Source: Dasypus novemcinctus
Taxonomy: Eukaryota > Chordata > Mammalia > Cingulata > Dasypodidae
Assembly: GCF_030445035.2 (NCBI RefSeq)
Contig: NC_080702.1
Location: forward strand, 14,578,029 to 14,642,028
DNA: 64,000 nt
Direction: 5' to 3'
The notes under the pieces were generated by a model. It saw nothing but the letters and a program-made list of their open reading frames with translations. It made no database searches and was not told where the DNA came from. Both the position numbers and the translations under genes were made by a program. How positions within the stretch are numbered: the first letter of the stretch is position 1; every line of letters starts with the position of its first letter. This document shows, one piece after another, positions 11,081 through 24,956 of the stretch.

Positions 11081-12915
11081 GCCGACTCACAGATATAGTC
11101 TGGGAGACAGAGTACCAAGAGATAGAGAATAGATAGTGGTAAGCTGATGCTCAATATGGGCAGAACCTATGATATGGTGGAAGGGTAAGGTTTGTCAGTG
11201 GATGGGGTTGATAGTGGTGCAGGGATGTGAGTGGGGTCAAATGTGCTGGTGTGTGAGTGTGATCAGTGTTGGGGTAGTGATTTGGGCTCTCCATCAAATG
11301 GGGCAAGTACTAGAGAAAAGATCAGGTGAATTCTGGGTATTTGCAGGTATGGTTTAAAGTACAGTTGTGAGAATATTCTTTTGGCAAATATGACAGGGAG
11401 ATTCACTGGTGCAGGGTGTCAGTAGTGGAGGTATATATGGGAAAGGGTGCACCTAGGGCATACTTCTATGTAATATGAAGGCATTCATCTTGTCGTAGGT
11501 TGTTATCTCAGTGGATGGACACCCACACAATAAACAACACAATATTAAACTCCCAACCTGGGAGGGCCTGATATGTCCTCAAGTAGGCAAGACTCTCTTG
11601 AGCACATAGGCAGTGTTTAATAAAAGGAAACAGAAGAATATGCCATGGCCTCAACATTAATGCATGTGACTATGAACCTTATTCTTGTAATATTGAAAGT
11701 TAGCCTAATAATTACAGTTGCCTAGGAGTTACCTCCTGGAAACATCCTTGTTACTCAAATGTGTGCTCCCTCTAAGCCAAACTCAGCAAATAAATGTAAT
11801 ACCTTTCCCACAATTTAGGACATGACTCCCAAGCATGAGCCTTCCTGGCACCATTGGATTAATAGGAAGCACCAACCAGCAATGCATTTAGAAAATGTCC
11901 TTGACCCAATGGGGGAAACATCAAATACAAAAGAGTTTTTAAGGCTGAGATTTCAAAATGATTTGGGTGTTCATTGAAGGGGGTACAATTATACAAGTCT
12001 CAGGAGCTCTCACTAAGCTGCTCTTGTGAAAAAAGCCTCAAATAAATGTGCTCCTAAGGGCTCTAGAACCATTTGGACACTATTAGCAAGACACACAAGT
12101 CCTTGAAATCAGCACCCTGCTGGTGGGCCTTATTTTGGAATATATGACCACCTATTTCCCCAATGTAGCAGAGATAGACTCATTTAAAATTTCCCTAAAC
12201 ATGATTCTTCTCCTCTTTTTATTTGAGCTTATAATTATCACTATACCTGTTAAATGTGTCTCAGAGACTTAAATCTCTGATGTGTTCATATGCCAGTTGA
12301 ACCCTGAATCTCAGAAGAGTTTCTGCCAACAACTACTCTCCAGATCATTGGACTCACCCAGGACAACGACCAAAATGATGTTGGCCAACTACTATCTGCG
12401 AAAACAGAGTATTGACAACTGCAAGCAATACAGTTCTTTCTATCTGCTCCATAATATTTAAGCCCCATCTAAATCTGAGGCAGAATGGGCAGCACCATCC
12501 CCAAATCCCTAAGTCTGTGGAATGAAGAGTCATAAGAGGGCAATGCAACCATGAACAAAGTAAAGTTATTAATATTGTAGCAATGGAAGAACATGTAACA
12601 TTGATATAAAGACATGGTTACCAGAGGCTCTAACGGTAGGGGAAGGAATAATATAAATGCCTATATTTTTCACTCAAGTCATAGGGCATTTTAGGGCTTT
12701 AGAATTCAATGTAAACCATAGTGTAAACTTAATCTTGGTTGGCAACAATGCTTCAATATTTATTCATCAAATGTAAGAAATTTACCACATTATTATAAGA
12801 CGCTATTCATAGGGGAAGATGTGTGAAGGGGAAGAAGGTGAGGTTCATGGGAACCCCTTGTATTTTTTATGTAACTTTTCTGTAATATAAAACCTCTTTA
12901 AAATAAAGTTGATTA
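11081..12915 (+). mobile_element. L1-A 3' UTR (long)
   Basis: After the ORF2 end there are about 1.8 kb of untranslated L1 sequence. It begins with a G/T-rich stretch (11160-11460, 'gggttgatagtggtgcaggg') and continues with the module found in many separate copies: 'gagttacctcctgg', 'cattggactcaccc', and a terminal 'ttttttatgtaacttttctg' with AATAAA near 12904. At about 1.8 kb it is much longer than the few-hundred-base 3' UTRs of most mammalian L1s I know. Confidence 0.75.
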
Positions 12916-13365
12916 TATTTTTAAAACTTTCATGAGAAGCAGGATATCTCGTTACAATAATTATATTAGGATAATTACTGTCACCCTGATGCAGGATGTA
13001 AGATGTGATTGTGAAGTGGAATGCAATGGTTTCCTGAGTGTTAATTATTTTCTATGTCTTTTACCTAGGTTGCACTTACATATAGGATTAATTTTAGAAC
13101 TATTTGTTATACTGTACATTTGTTTGTATTTTATGATCTTTTCTGTATATTTTATTTCACCTCCAATACAGATGTATAGAGAATCTGATAATCCTTTAAT
13201 AATCAATATCTTGAATAATTTACAATAATATTTTTACAGATAAAATCATTATAAAATCACTTAGAGGAATGTGCTACAAACCTTTAAAGAATACAGTAAT
13301 TAAAATCTTAACAAAAATTCTTCCTGGGAACAAAAAAAGTAAAAATGTGCTAAATCATGTTTCAT
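12916..13365. other. AT-rich spacer, nothing recognised
   Basis: AT-rich DNA lies between the end of L1-A and an antisense old L1 end. A 98-codon open frame on the plus strand (12932-13228) shows no family resemblance and is rich in Ile, Tyr and Leu, as expected from AT-rich noncoding DNA. Confidence 0.4.
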
Positions 13366-13865
13366 TTTTATGACTTTATTGAAGTAGAATTGGCATTCAT
13401 TAAACTGCCTATATATAAAATACACAATTTCAGAAGTGTTAATTTGCACCCATAAAATCATCAGAATATCAAGATACTGAACATGGCCATCACCTGACAA
13501 TTCAAACAACTTTGTGCATTTTTCCCTTTAACTCTTTCCCACTACCTGTAAGACATACATTGAACTTCTTTCTGCCACTATAAACTAGTTCACATTTTCT
13601 AGAGTTTTATCTGTGAAATTATATACTATGTAATATTTAATTATCTTTCACTCAATAATTATTTTGAGATTAGTCCATGTTCTTTTGTTTCAGTAGTTCA
13701 TTCCTTTTCCTTGCTGAGTAGAATTCCAATGTATGAATGTACCAATGAAATAGTTTATCTATTGATTTTATAATTTGGTTGTTCCTAGGTTTTGGTTACC
13801 TCAAATAAGCAGTTACAAATCCCTAATTAATTTTATGAGGCAAATATAAAGAAATCTTTTAAATA
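13366..13865 (-). mobile_element. Old L1M-type 3' end, antisense
   Basis: The plus strand carries the familiar reverse complement of an ancient L1 3' end. In order it shows 'tttattgaagtagaattgg', 'aaatacacaatttcagaag', 'catcagaatatcaagat', 'attttgagattagtcc', 'agtagttcattcctttt' and 'gctgagtagaattccaatg'. The order and spacing fit L1M/L1MB-like 3' ends in other mammals. No frame survives. Confidence 0.85.
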
Positions 13866-15531
13866 TAATATTCCAGTGTTGGGGCAAAAAAGGAGTTTCT
13901 TGGTCTGAGAAATGATGAGAATGAGAATCATTGTAATAAGGAGGCTAAACATTTCAGAATCCTTGGTTGTACAACCAAAAATTGTGAACATGAAGCTAAG
14001 GGTTTGTACAATATAATTTCTATACTCTATCAACATGAAGAAAGGTGAGTGAACTCAAATTTCAAAGCTAATGATTTTCTTGCCATTAAACTCATGTACA
14101 AATCAACACAAATGCACTACTTTGCATTTGTCTTGCAGCTTTTTGATATTTTCCCTTTGGCTTCACCTCTCTAAAAATTAGTCATTGGAGAAGGATGTTT
14201 TCAGGAGAAGCAAAGTAACTAATAAATGAGGTATGGAAATAGGGCAAAAGGATTAAATCCTTATCCATTCTGTTATATACATATGAACTTTAAAATGTCA
14301 GCACCATTTCCAACCACAGTCATTTCCAACCAAGACATGCACCTAGAGGACCTGGCTAACAAAGAATGTTTTTTCCTCAGACATTGTATAATCTGGATGC
14401 CCATGAATGTCACTTTGCATAGTCCACAGTTAAATAGCTACAGAAGGGAAATGAAGACAGATGACATGTATCAGGATTTAATGCTCAAGATAATTGTCTT
14501 CATTTTGCAAATCATAATAATTTAGAGTTGGAAAGGAAATTAATGAGAATTGTTCAACTCTTAATTTGATTAATATAAGATCTCAAGGCCTAAAAACTTT
14601 AAAAGATTTTCCCACAGTAATTATTTATTGGCTGCTATTAAACCTACTAGTAATTCTATATGTTTAATAGGAATTAATTTTCAAACAAACTTGTTGGTAC
14701 TATACACTCCACTTGACAGATCTTTAAGGTGTGTCTTGGAGTCTGGAATGTGCCCAATTTTGCACAAGAGTTAAATATCAGGGTCATTTCTAGAACCCAA
14801 AAGTTTTTCTCTCTTGTCAGTAATTAGAATATGACAATAAAATAATCTGATATACTTCTACAACCATCCTATTTAAAATCTTTAGGAAAGCTGATAATTG
14901 TAAGTGTAGACAAATATATAAGTAAGGGGTACTTCTATACATTTATGGTGTTTAACTTAAGGGTCCCACTCATTTGAAAAGCCATGGAAATTCTGCTTCC
15001 AATTATCTCTGGAGAATATCTCCACTTGTGTAAAAGGTGACATAGTCAAAGAAATTAACGGCCACAGTGTCTGAAATGCCACAACAATAGAAACAATAAA
15101 CCTGAAACATCAGAAAGGAAATTAAACTGCAGTTTAATCATAGACTCAAATGCTATAAAGAAATATGTTATTTGGTTATACCTCCATATACTGGCTTTGT
15201 TAAATCTAAGACAATATTGAATTTAAAAGTTTTAAAATTATATCTATTACATAATGCAATTTATATTAGTATCTAAATTAAGTCCTAAAATAGCACATGC
15301 AGCATGTAGATAAATACATCTAAAGAATACATAAAACACCCTTAGGAATGATACATAGCAACTTTAAGATAGTGTTTTCATCTAGCAAGGGATGATTGGA
15401 AAGGATTGTGAAGATTTTAGCTGAACATATAATGATTTATTTGTTAAAAATCAAGATGTCAGTTTTTTCTCCTTATGAATTTTCTTATGTCCAACACCAT
15501 AAATCCAAGTGTATTTTTATGTTTTTTATGG
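13866..15531. other. AT-rich spacer, no gene seen
   Basis: About 1.7 kb of AT-rich sequence holds only short open frames (up to 99 codons at 14226-14525) without recognisable domains. I see no repeat I can name. Confidence 0.45.
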
Positions 15532-18500
15532 CATTCAAAAATGACAGACAGTTCAAAATATTCACAGATAAACAGAAACTAAGAGAATGTGCCAATAAGA
15601 AACCTGCCCTTCAAGAAACACTAAATGATGTTCTGCAGGTTGAAAGAAAAAAAACAGGAGAGACAGATTAGAGAAACATAATCTGTCTAATGTAAAAAAA
15701 AAAACAAAAAGAGAAATAAAAACAATATACAGCATATACAAATCTAAAGAAAACATGGATAATATAAGTAATTCCTAGAGACTAACAACACTGAATGTTA
15801 ATGGATTAAACTCACCTGTCAAGGGAAACATTGACAGAATGGATAAGGAAATATGACCCAGTTATATGCTATCTACAAGAAATCTACCTTAGAACCAGGG
15901 ATTCAAGGAGGTTAAAAGTAAGTGTCTGGAAAATAATATTATAAGTAAACAATAACCAAAACAGTACAGGTGTAGCTATGCTAATATCAGACAAAATACA
16001 CTTTAAATACAAAACTATTGTGAGAGAAAAAGATGTACATTACATATTAGTAAATGGGGTAATCTATCAAGAAGAAAAAACAATCATAAATATTAATTGC
16101 CTAAACAGTTTGCCTCAAAATACATGAGGCAACAACTAGAAAAACTAAGTGAAGGACTAGATGCCTCAACAAATTTATTATCACCATTAGACAGACTATT
16201 TCAACAGAGAATCAATAAAGAAACAAATACTTTGAATACTATATTAGAGGATCTGCACCTAATAGACATATTCAGAACACTACACTCGAACACAGCAGGA
16301 TATTCTTCTCAAGTGCACATGAGTCATTCTCCAAGAGAGACCACATGCTAAGTCACAGAGAAAGAATAAATGAATTCAGAAAGATTGTAATCATACAAAA
16401 TAGTATCTCTGACCACAGTGGAAAGAAGCTGGAAATCTGCAAGGACCAGAGAACAAGAATAGGAACAAATATATGGAATTTAAACAACACACCCTTAGAA
16501 AAACAGTGGGTCAAGGAGGAAATCCCAAAAAAACAGTAACTACCTTGAAACTAATGAAAATTACAACACAACCTATCAAAACTTATGGGATTCAGCAAAA
16601 GCTGTACTGAGAGGGAAATTTATAGCCATAAATTCATAAATCAAAAAAGAAAAAAGAGCTAAAATTAAAGACCTAACTGCACACTTGTAGGAAATAGAAA
16701 AAAACAAAACATAACACAAACTAACCCCAAAGGAAGAAGAAGGAAAGAAATAGCAAAGATCGGAGCATAACTAAATGAAATAGAAAATAAGAAAGCCCGA
16801 AAAAAAATTAAGCAAAGAACTAGTTCATTTAGAAGATCAATAAAATTGACAACCCTTAGCTAGTCTAACAAAGAAAAAAAGATCAAAGATGCAAATACAA
16901 AAAATAAGAAATAAGAAAAGGGATATTAACACCGACCTCACAGAAATAAAAGTAACATAAGAGGATACTTTGAAAAACTATATGCCAACAAGAAGCACAA
17001 TTTGGAGGAAATGGACCAATGCCTAGAAACACATAAGCAACCTCCATTGATGAAAGAAGAAATTATTGATCAATGAACAAATCACAACTGAAAAAGAATC
17101 AGTCATTTAAAACCTCCCAACTAAGAAGATCCCTGGGCCAGATGGCTTCATAGGTGAATTCTACCAAACATTTCAGAAAGAACTAACACCAGTCTTGATA
17201 AACTATTCCAAAAAATCAAAATATTATGAACATTGCCTCTCTCATTCTATGATACCAACATTACTCTAATACCAAGACCAAAAAAAGACAATACCACAAG
17301 AAAGGAAAATTACAGACCAATCTCTCTAATGAACCTAGATGCTAAAATCCTCAACAAATTACTTGCTAATCTTATTCAACAGTGCATCAAACAAATTATA
17401 CCATGACCAAGTGGGTTTCATCCCCTGTATGCAAAGATGGTTCAACATTAAAAAATCAATCAATGTAATACACCACATAAACAGATCAAAAGAAAAAAAT
17501 CAAATGACTATATCTATTGATGCAGAAAAAGCATTTGACAAAATACAGCCTTCTGTCCTGATTAAACACTGCAAAAGAACAGAATAGAAGGAAACTTTCT
17601 GAACATGATCAAGGGTATATATGAAAAACGCACAGCTAACATCATTTACAATGGTGAAATCCTAGAATATTTCTTTCTAAGATCAGGAACAAGACAAGGA
17701 TGCCCACAATCACCCCTCCTATTTAACACTGTGTTATAAGTACTTGTTCAAGCACTGAGGCAAGAAACAGATATAAAAGGCATCCAAATTGAAAAGGAAG
17801 AAGTCAAAATATCACTCTTTGCAGACAACATGATCCTATACATAAAAAGCCCTGAAAAATCTACAATAAGGCTTCTAAAACTTATAAACAAGTTAAGTAA
17901 AGTCACAGGTTATAAGATAAATGCACACAAAAAAGTAGCATTTCTGTACACCAATAATGAGTGATCTGAGGAGGAAATCAAGAAAAAATATCATTTACAA
18001 CAGTAAATTCAAAAATGAAATATCTAGGTATAAATTTAAAGATGTAAAAGACTTATACACAGAATACTGCACAGCACTGTTAAAGGAAATAAAAGAAGGC
18101 TTAAATAAATGGAAGAATATTCCCTGTTCATGAATGGAAAGATTAAATCTCATCAAGAGTGTCTATCTACACAAACTGATCTATGGATTTAATGCAATCC
18201 CAATAAAAAGCAGCAGAGCATTTTTAATGAACTGGAAAAACTATGAAATTTATTTGGAAAGGAAAGAGGCCCTGAATAGCCACAGACATATTGAAAAATA
18301 AAATGAAATTGGAGGAATTACACTACCTGACTTAAAAACAAACTACAAAGCTATAGTGGCCAAAGCAGCATGGTATTGACACAGGGATAGACATATTGAC
18401 CAATGGAACTGAACTGAGAATTCTGATATAGATCCTCACATACTCAGTCATCTGATTTTCAACAAGGCCACCAAATCCACTCAACTTGGAGAGATAGTAT

Positions 18501-20535
18501 CTTCACAATTGGTGCTTCAAGAAATGGATATACAAATGCAAAAGAATGAGAGAAGAATAGCATCTCACACCTTATAAAAAATCAACTCAAGATGGATCAA
18601 AGATCTAAATATAAGAGCCAATACCATAAAGTCCTTGGAAGACAGTGTAAAGAAGCATGTACAGGACCTTGTAAGAGGAAATGGCTTCGTGAACTTCAAA
18701 CCCAAAGCAAAAGCTGAGAAAGAAAAAATAGATAAATGGGACTTCTTCAAAATTAAATCCTTTTGCACCTAAAAGCATTTTATCCAGAAAGTGAAAAGAT
18801 AGCCTATCCAAAGGGAGAAAAAAATTGGTAACCGTACATCTGATAGGAGCCTATTATCTAGCATATATAAAGAAATAATATATCTCAAAAAATAAAAACA
18901 CAAACAATGCATTCAAAAATTGGATAAGAGATTTGAACAGATGCTTCTCCAAAGAAGAAATACAAATGCATAAAAAGCAAATGAAAATAGGTTCAACATC
19001 ACTAGCTATTAGGGAAATGCAAATCAAAACTACAATGAGAAACCATCTTGTATTCATTAGACTGGTGGTTATTAAAAAAACAGAGGCCTACAAGTATGGA
19101 GAGGATGTGGAGGAGTGGGAACCCTCATCCCCTGCTGGTAAGAATGTAGAAGGATCCAGTCATTATGGAGGACAGTTTGGTGGTTCCTCAAAAAACTAAC
19201 TATAGATGTACCATATAACCCAGCAATTCCTCTGCTGGGTATATACCCAGAAGAACTAAAAACAAGGACACAAACTGACATATGCACACCAGTGTTCATA
19301 GAGACATTATTCACTATTGCCCAAAGTTGGAATCATCCCAAATGCCCATCAACAGAAGAATAGATATCTAAAATGTGGTATATACATACATTGGAACACT
19401 ACTCAGCTGTAAAAAGGAATACAGTACGAACACATGGACTAACATGGATGAATCGTGAGGACCTTATGTTAAGCGAAGCAAGCCATACATTAGAGGACAA
19501 ATACTACATGACCTCTCTGATATGAACTAAGCGAACCAAGCTGTTTCAGAGAGCTAGAGGCTGGAAGATAGACTTACAGAAAATAGGGGAAGGGAGAGAG
19601 GAATTTTGTGTGCTGATGCCTACACAGGCGAAATCTATGGTAAAGTGGAGGTAAGCAGTTGTGAAGTGAAGAATTAAAATGTGGGCATAGGGAAAATATT
19701 GGGTTGGGCTTTGTGGACTTGAGGGGGGCTAGGGTTGAGAGGATAGGTCAGATTGTCCACGGAATTGGTGGGACAGTTGCGGGGGAGCAGATGAACATGG
19801 GAGATTGTCAGGAATATGGTTGAAACTATAATGTTGAGATAACTCTTTAGAAAATATTATGAGGGGTTATTGCTTTGAGGGTTTTGACGGGGGTCATCTG
19901 GCACAGGATGCTCTGGGGACAGGTTTCTATGGAGTGAGTGAGTGCTCATTTTGTCATAGTATGTTCTATCAGTGGGTGGAGACCCATACAATGAGTAGGA
20001 AGATGTGCTCCCATCCTGGGGAGGTATGATGTTCTCAAACAGAGGGGAGGGTGTCTCTTGAGAGCATGGGTGGCTCCCAATGGGAGATGACAAACTAGTG
20101 CGTCAACCCCTCAGTATTGTTGCAAGTATCTATGAATCTTGTCCTTCAAGCATTGAGGCTTGGTTGTCACTGTGATCCCTGAGTGGAGGGAAGAGAGGAA
20201 TAGAATAGATGGAAGAGGGTGTAACTTGGGGGCAGTGGAAGTGTTCCACCATATCATGCAATGATGGATACAGGCCATGTTAAATTTCACCAAAAATTTA
20301 TAAAAGTATATAGTCTAAAGTAAACCATAATGTAAATCATAATGGAACCATGGTTAGTAGCTATATTTCAATATGTGTACATCAGTCATAACAAATGTAA
20401 TATCCACATGTAAAAAGATCATTGGGGGTGAAGGCCAAAAGGGTTTCATGTTGGGTATACATGAGTACTCTGTATTCTATATGTGACTTTACTGTGACCT
20501 AAAACTTTTTTGAAGACATAAAAATTTTTTCAAAA
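15532..20535 (+). mobile_element. L1-B: 5'-truncated L1
   Basis: The element enters within the end of ORF1 ('attcacagataaacagaaac' at 15560), runs through all of ORF2 (about 15775-19530), and ends in a 3' UTR to an A/T-rich tail at about 20535. Parts of its 3' UTR ('gctatatttcaatatgtg', 'acatcagtcataacaaatg') correspond to the L1-A 3' UTR but are more diverged. Several open frames of 60-90 codons in the ORF2 sense are fragments of one decayed ORF2. No clear target-site duplication is visible. Confidence 0.9.
15775..19530 (+). pseudogene. L1-B ORF2 relic (reverse transcriptase)
   Basis: The reverse transcriptase core is readable. Motif [14 protein letters not shown] is intact near 17515-17550, inside the open frame 17339-17587, and is preceded by [29 protein letters not shown] is near 17690-17730. 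The active-site box near 17818-17830 reads FADNM instead of FADDM, so a catalytic aspartate is lost. An endonuclease-region fragment is at 16097-16351 and C-terminal fragments at 18933-19199. Stops and frameshifts separate these, so the copy cannot be active. Confidence 0.88.
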
Positions 20536-20779
20536 AAGCATGAAGACACTGAGGAAGAAATGAAAGATTGCCTTGCCACTGTACATACAGGGCAACACTT
20601 ATGTACAGTGATGAAATGCAAAATGTCAAAAAAGTTTTATTATATTTTTCATTTTTAATACCCCGATTTATTTTTTACTTTACTTTAGATTTTCTAAACT
20701 ATTTTGTATTATATTTCTAACCTTTAAACCTATGATTACTATTTCATTTTCCTACTAATTGAATTTGGCAATATATTAG
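20536..20779. other. Short AT-rich spacer
   Basis: This separates L1-B from the next L1 3'-UTR copy. Nothing is recognised in it. Confidence 0.4.
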
Positions 20780-22400
20780 GCTTCATTTTTAAAGAAGTTT
20801 TGGATCACAGAGGGGTTCAACTATGGCAGGGGAGGAGCACTGGTGTGGGGTGTCATTGATGGGGGATGCAGGGTGGAAGGAAGTTCTCCAGTGTATGCAT
20901 ATAGGGTAGGTTGATATGTTCAGATGTTCTTTGGGTATTGTCATAGTGGTTAGAGTTACACAGGACAACCGAAGGAGTGCTGAGTTCACATACTGGGGAG
21001 TTCTGCCACATTCTCCAATGGAAAAGCAACAATCCCCCAAGTACAAGGGCAAAGAACAGTGAAGAAGGATTTTCCAGTGATGTGCCCTTGATACTGATGA
21101 CCATGCTTATGAGCCTGTGTGCTTGAAATTTCAACTAGGCCTAGAGCTGCAGGGTTCCTAAGAGTTACCTCCTGCAAACCTCCAGATTGCTCAAATGTGG
21201 CTGCTCTCTAAGCCAAACTCAGCATGTAAATGCATTATCTTCCCCCAACGTGGGACATGACTCCGAGGGATGAGACTCCCTGTACCAAGGGATTACCTAC
21301 CAAGCACCAGCTGGTGATGCAACTAGAAAAAGACCTTGAATAAAAGGGGGAAATGGTAAAGACAAATGAGTTTATATGGCTAAGAGACTTCAAAATGAGT
21401 CAGGAGGTCATCAAAGGGGTCATGCTTACAAACATCTCAGCAAGACCCCAGAGACAGTCAAAGTAGATAAAACCCCAGATAGTGGTGCTCCTGAGAGCTA
21501 CAGAGACACACAGGTCCTTACAGTCATGGCAGATGGCTCTGGAATTCAGTGCCTTGCCAGTGGGCCCTACTTGGGAATTTGTGCTCCTGAGTGTGATGTA
21601 TTTGGACTCAGATATGACTTCGCTACATGTGGTTCTTCTGTCACATTTACTGAACCTGTGACTGGTACTGGGATTGGTTTATGTTCAGGAGATTTGAATC
21701 TTTGGACTGTCCATGTGCCAGCTGGGCCCTGAGCCTTAGCAGAGTTGCGACATCTACTCTCCAGTTCATTGCACTTCCCCAGGTCAACTAACAGGGAAGT
21801 GAGAATTGTCAACCACCATACCAGGGAACCGAGAGAGTCTACAAGTTCAAGCAGGAAAATTGTATCCTTCAGCCATGTAAGAACCAAATCCCCTCTCAAT
21901 TTAGAGGTGGAGTGGACATCACTATCCCAGGGTCTGCAGGATTGAGGAATAAAGTATGTATTAGAGTGGAATTACTGGTTTTCTACTATAGAATTATTGT
22001 GACTCTAACAATGGAAGAAGTTGTATCATTGATGTGGAGACAGTGGCCACTGGAGTTGCTGGGAACAGGGAGAGGAAAGAAGACGTGTGATATGGAGGAA
22101 TTTTCAGGACTTGGAATTGTCCAGAATGATACTGCATGGACAGATGCAGAACATTTTATATCCTTCCATAACCCACCAAATGTACAGGGGGAGAGTGTAA
22201 ACTACAATGTAAACTATAATCCATGCAGTGTAGCAGTGCTCCAAAATGTATTCATCAAATGCAATGAATGTGCCATACTAATGAAAGAGGTTGTTGATGT
22301 GGGAGGAGTGGGGGTGGAGAGTGAAATATAAGGGAACCTCTTATATTTTTAAATGTAACATTTTGTGTGATCTATGTATCATAAATAAGACTATAAAATA
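20780..22400 (+). mobile_element. L1 3'-UTR copy (1.6 kb)
   Basis: The sequence is collinear with 9071-10573. It contains 'gtgttctttgggtattgtc'-type landmarks, 'aagagttacctcctgc', 'cccccaacgtgggacatga', 'ggaatttgtgctcctgag', 'ccagttcattgcacttcccc' and a terminal 'gtaacattttgtgtgatc' with an AATAAA-type tail. It starts about 130 bases further 5' in the module than 9071-10573. A sense-strand frame of 139 codons at 21912-22331 is shared in part with 63135-63410. Confidence 0.85.
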
Positions 22401-24956
22401 AACAAAATAATCAGAAGCATGACATCATTTCTTCATCATGGTTTCTCTGATTTGCATAATGAAGAACAGTTTAAGGTAATTACCCTGTATTCTTTTTTAT
22501 TACTAAATTTAGAAAATTATCACCTAAATTTATATATTTTTGGAAATGGAAGTAATTATTAATGATTATTTTCCGGAGAGTTCTGATTATTTCTAGGTCA
22601 AAACCTAGAATTATGGAGAGATATCCCAGTGAAGTCTTTTGTTTGCAGTCTAATGCATTAAAATTTCAAATTCATATTCTTGAAGTCTCAATATTCGATT
22701 AGAAGATCTTAGACAACTACTTTCATTGTGGTCATTCATGTTCTCTGTTGTGCCAAAAACATATCTGTTTAGATGCTATATTTATAGAATGATCAAATAG
22801 TACTTCACAATTTTAACCCATTTAATGAAAAGTATTATCGATTATATAGCAGATTTTATTTTCATCATAGTAAGGAAACTATTTGTACCACAATTTGATC
22901 TTCTGAATAAAAACTTATATCCTCACCAAAATCTTGTGAATTTTCATCTCTGGAGTAATATATCTACCTGATATTAAATTAAATATCTAATGAGATTTCA
23001 CTGAATTATGACACCTGAGTGCATAGACATGGACAGAAAGAAACCTCAGTGCTTTCAAGCAATTCCTTGAATGCATTGTTTGTAACTTCACGAGCCCCCT
23101 AAAAATAAATACTCTATGATTCTGATTTAATATAATTTACTAGATTCACTATATACATTATTTCTGATACAGATTAGTGAATTATAGTTGTGAAAGTCCA
23201 AAATCTCTGTTCATTTGTCAGAATGAAATAAAGCATTAAGGTTCAAATCCTTTCAGTTTATATCTAATCTTACTTCCTTGCAATAAAAAACTTGTATGAC
23301 TTGTAATCTTTTACTTCTAATCTCAAAGCAACTATTCTTATCTTTACTATGTTACATACAGCATCATCTCTAACATCAACAACAAATAACACAAAATAAT
23401 ATGTAACATGACATTTCCATGGAAAAAAAATCCAAGTTAGTTGAGTATGTCTCTCATTAATGCCATATGTATACCTGCTGTTGACTTTTTACTCTGTGCA
23501 TCATTGCTTTTGAATAATGTAAACATGAATTATCTTGCATCAACCAATTGTGTAACTAATGTTCTTCTGTATTATAAGCTATTGACAATGTGAAAAAGCT
23601 CAACCCTGTCTTTTGATAAAACAAGTTATGAGTTGCTTGTACTTATTTCTTTCAAAGTTGGTTTTATCTGCTTTATATTCATAGTGTGATGATGTTCTCA
23701 TTTTTGCTATAATAATGTTTTATTCCCCCTTCTAACAATAAAATCAATACATTTCAACCTAAAACATGTTATACACATTAGTTCATGCCTATATTGATAA
23801 CAGAAAAACCTTAATTTATGAACAGTTACTGCTTTTTTGTAAATTATACAAAAACACAGAAAAAGTTTCAAATAACTCATCACAATCTTTTAAAAGAGAT
23901 AACACACTAGAAACAAAGACTAAATTCTCAGTCCAATAATATTTGTCTTTATTTATTTATTTATATAATATTTCTGAGTGCACCATGATCTTTTCCAACT
24001 ATACTATCACCCAGATACACACAGAATTCTTACTGCAGCCAACACAGGTTAACACTGTATCTATGAAGTGGGGTCTGTACATTCACTTCCAAAAAATAAA
24101 ATAAATCACAAGCCAGCTCATCTCATCTGTAGTATATTATTGATTTGCTGAGATGATTTTTATATATTTTGCTGAAACAAATAACATTTCTTTATTATCC
24201 TTAAACAATATTCATTATTAAGAACATAGTGTCATTTTTAAATTGCATTTACTTTTATACACCTAACATATTAAATGACAGAATAAAATTATTTCATTCT
24301 TTTCACTTTTAAAATGTTTGTATTTTCCAAACACTGGTAGTGACTGCAGACCAAATGATCAGATACATTCACTAAGTTATGTAAAATAACATGTTTGTTA
24401 TATTTTGTTTCTCTTACTCCTTCTTGGAAGGAATTCTTAGTGATAAATGGGTTAAGGGAAATAATAGTTAATATGATATCCTACTGCTTAATAAATCTGA
24501 ACTATGAGCAGTATTTTTCTACTGTAGTTAAGGTAACATAGAAATTTCTTCTTCTGCAGCATGAAGCTTTAATGGGAGATTTTTCAAGTAAACATGTTTG
24601 GCAGAAGACTGAAAAAAAAATTGAAGAATTCAATGAAATTAAAGAAAAACAAAAATATTACCTAGGCAAACAGTTGGCAACTATTTGACTTTTTTAACCA
24701 TTGGAAAATAAGTGGCAGAAATAAAAGTTTGCTGGCAAGTATCATAACATAACCATGCAGAGGTCTCTTTTCTGTGTCTCAAATACTGACTTAAATAAGC
24801 CTATATACAATTTACCTATTTACAGATAAGAGGGGGAAAGCCCTTATGAGATAAAATAAGGGAGCACTAATTCAATTGCTGTAAAATTAAGAACCATGAA
24901 TTTGTGTAAATAAAAGTTGGATAAAACCACATGACTTGTAACCCCTTCCATGTGTA
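22401..24956. other. AT-rich spacer, no gene seen
   Basis: About 2.5 kb of AT-rich sequence lies downstream of the OR pseudogene at 24957-25889. There are no open frames of note and no repeat I can name. It includes a short (ttta)n run near 23950. Confidence 0.5.

Larger units (their letters stand above)
3247..12915 (+). mobile_element. L1-A: near full-length L1 with three nested insertions
   Basis: This LINE-1 begins near its ORF1 leader ('aagatccaagatggcagagg') and runs through ORF1, ORF2 and a 1.8-kb 3' UTR to an AATAAA-containing A-rich end near 12900. Three later elements interrupt it: 4319-5003 (LTR, plus), 6037-6615 (LTR, minus) and about 9071-10573 (L1 3'-UTR copy, plus). L1 sequence resumes on the far side of each. 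Many frameshifts and stops make it non-autonomous. The order of nesting shows L1-A is older than all three. Confidence 0.9.
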
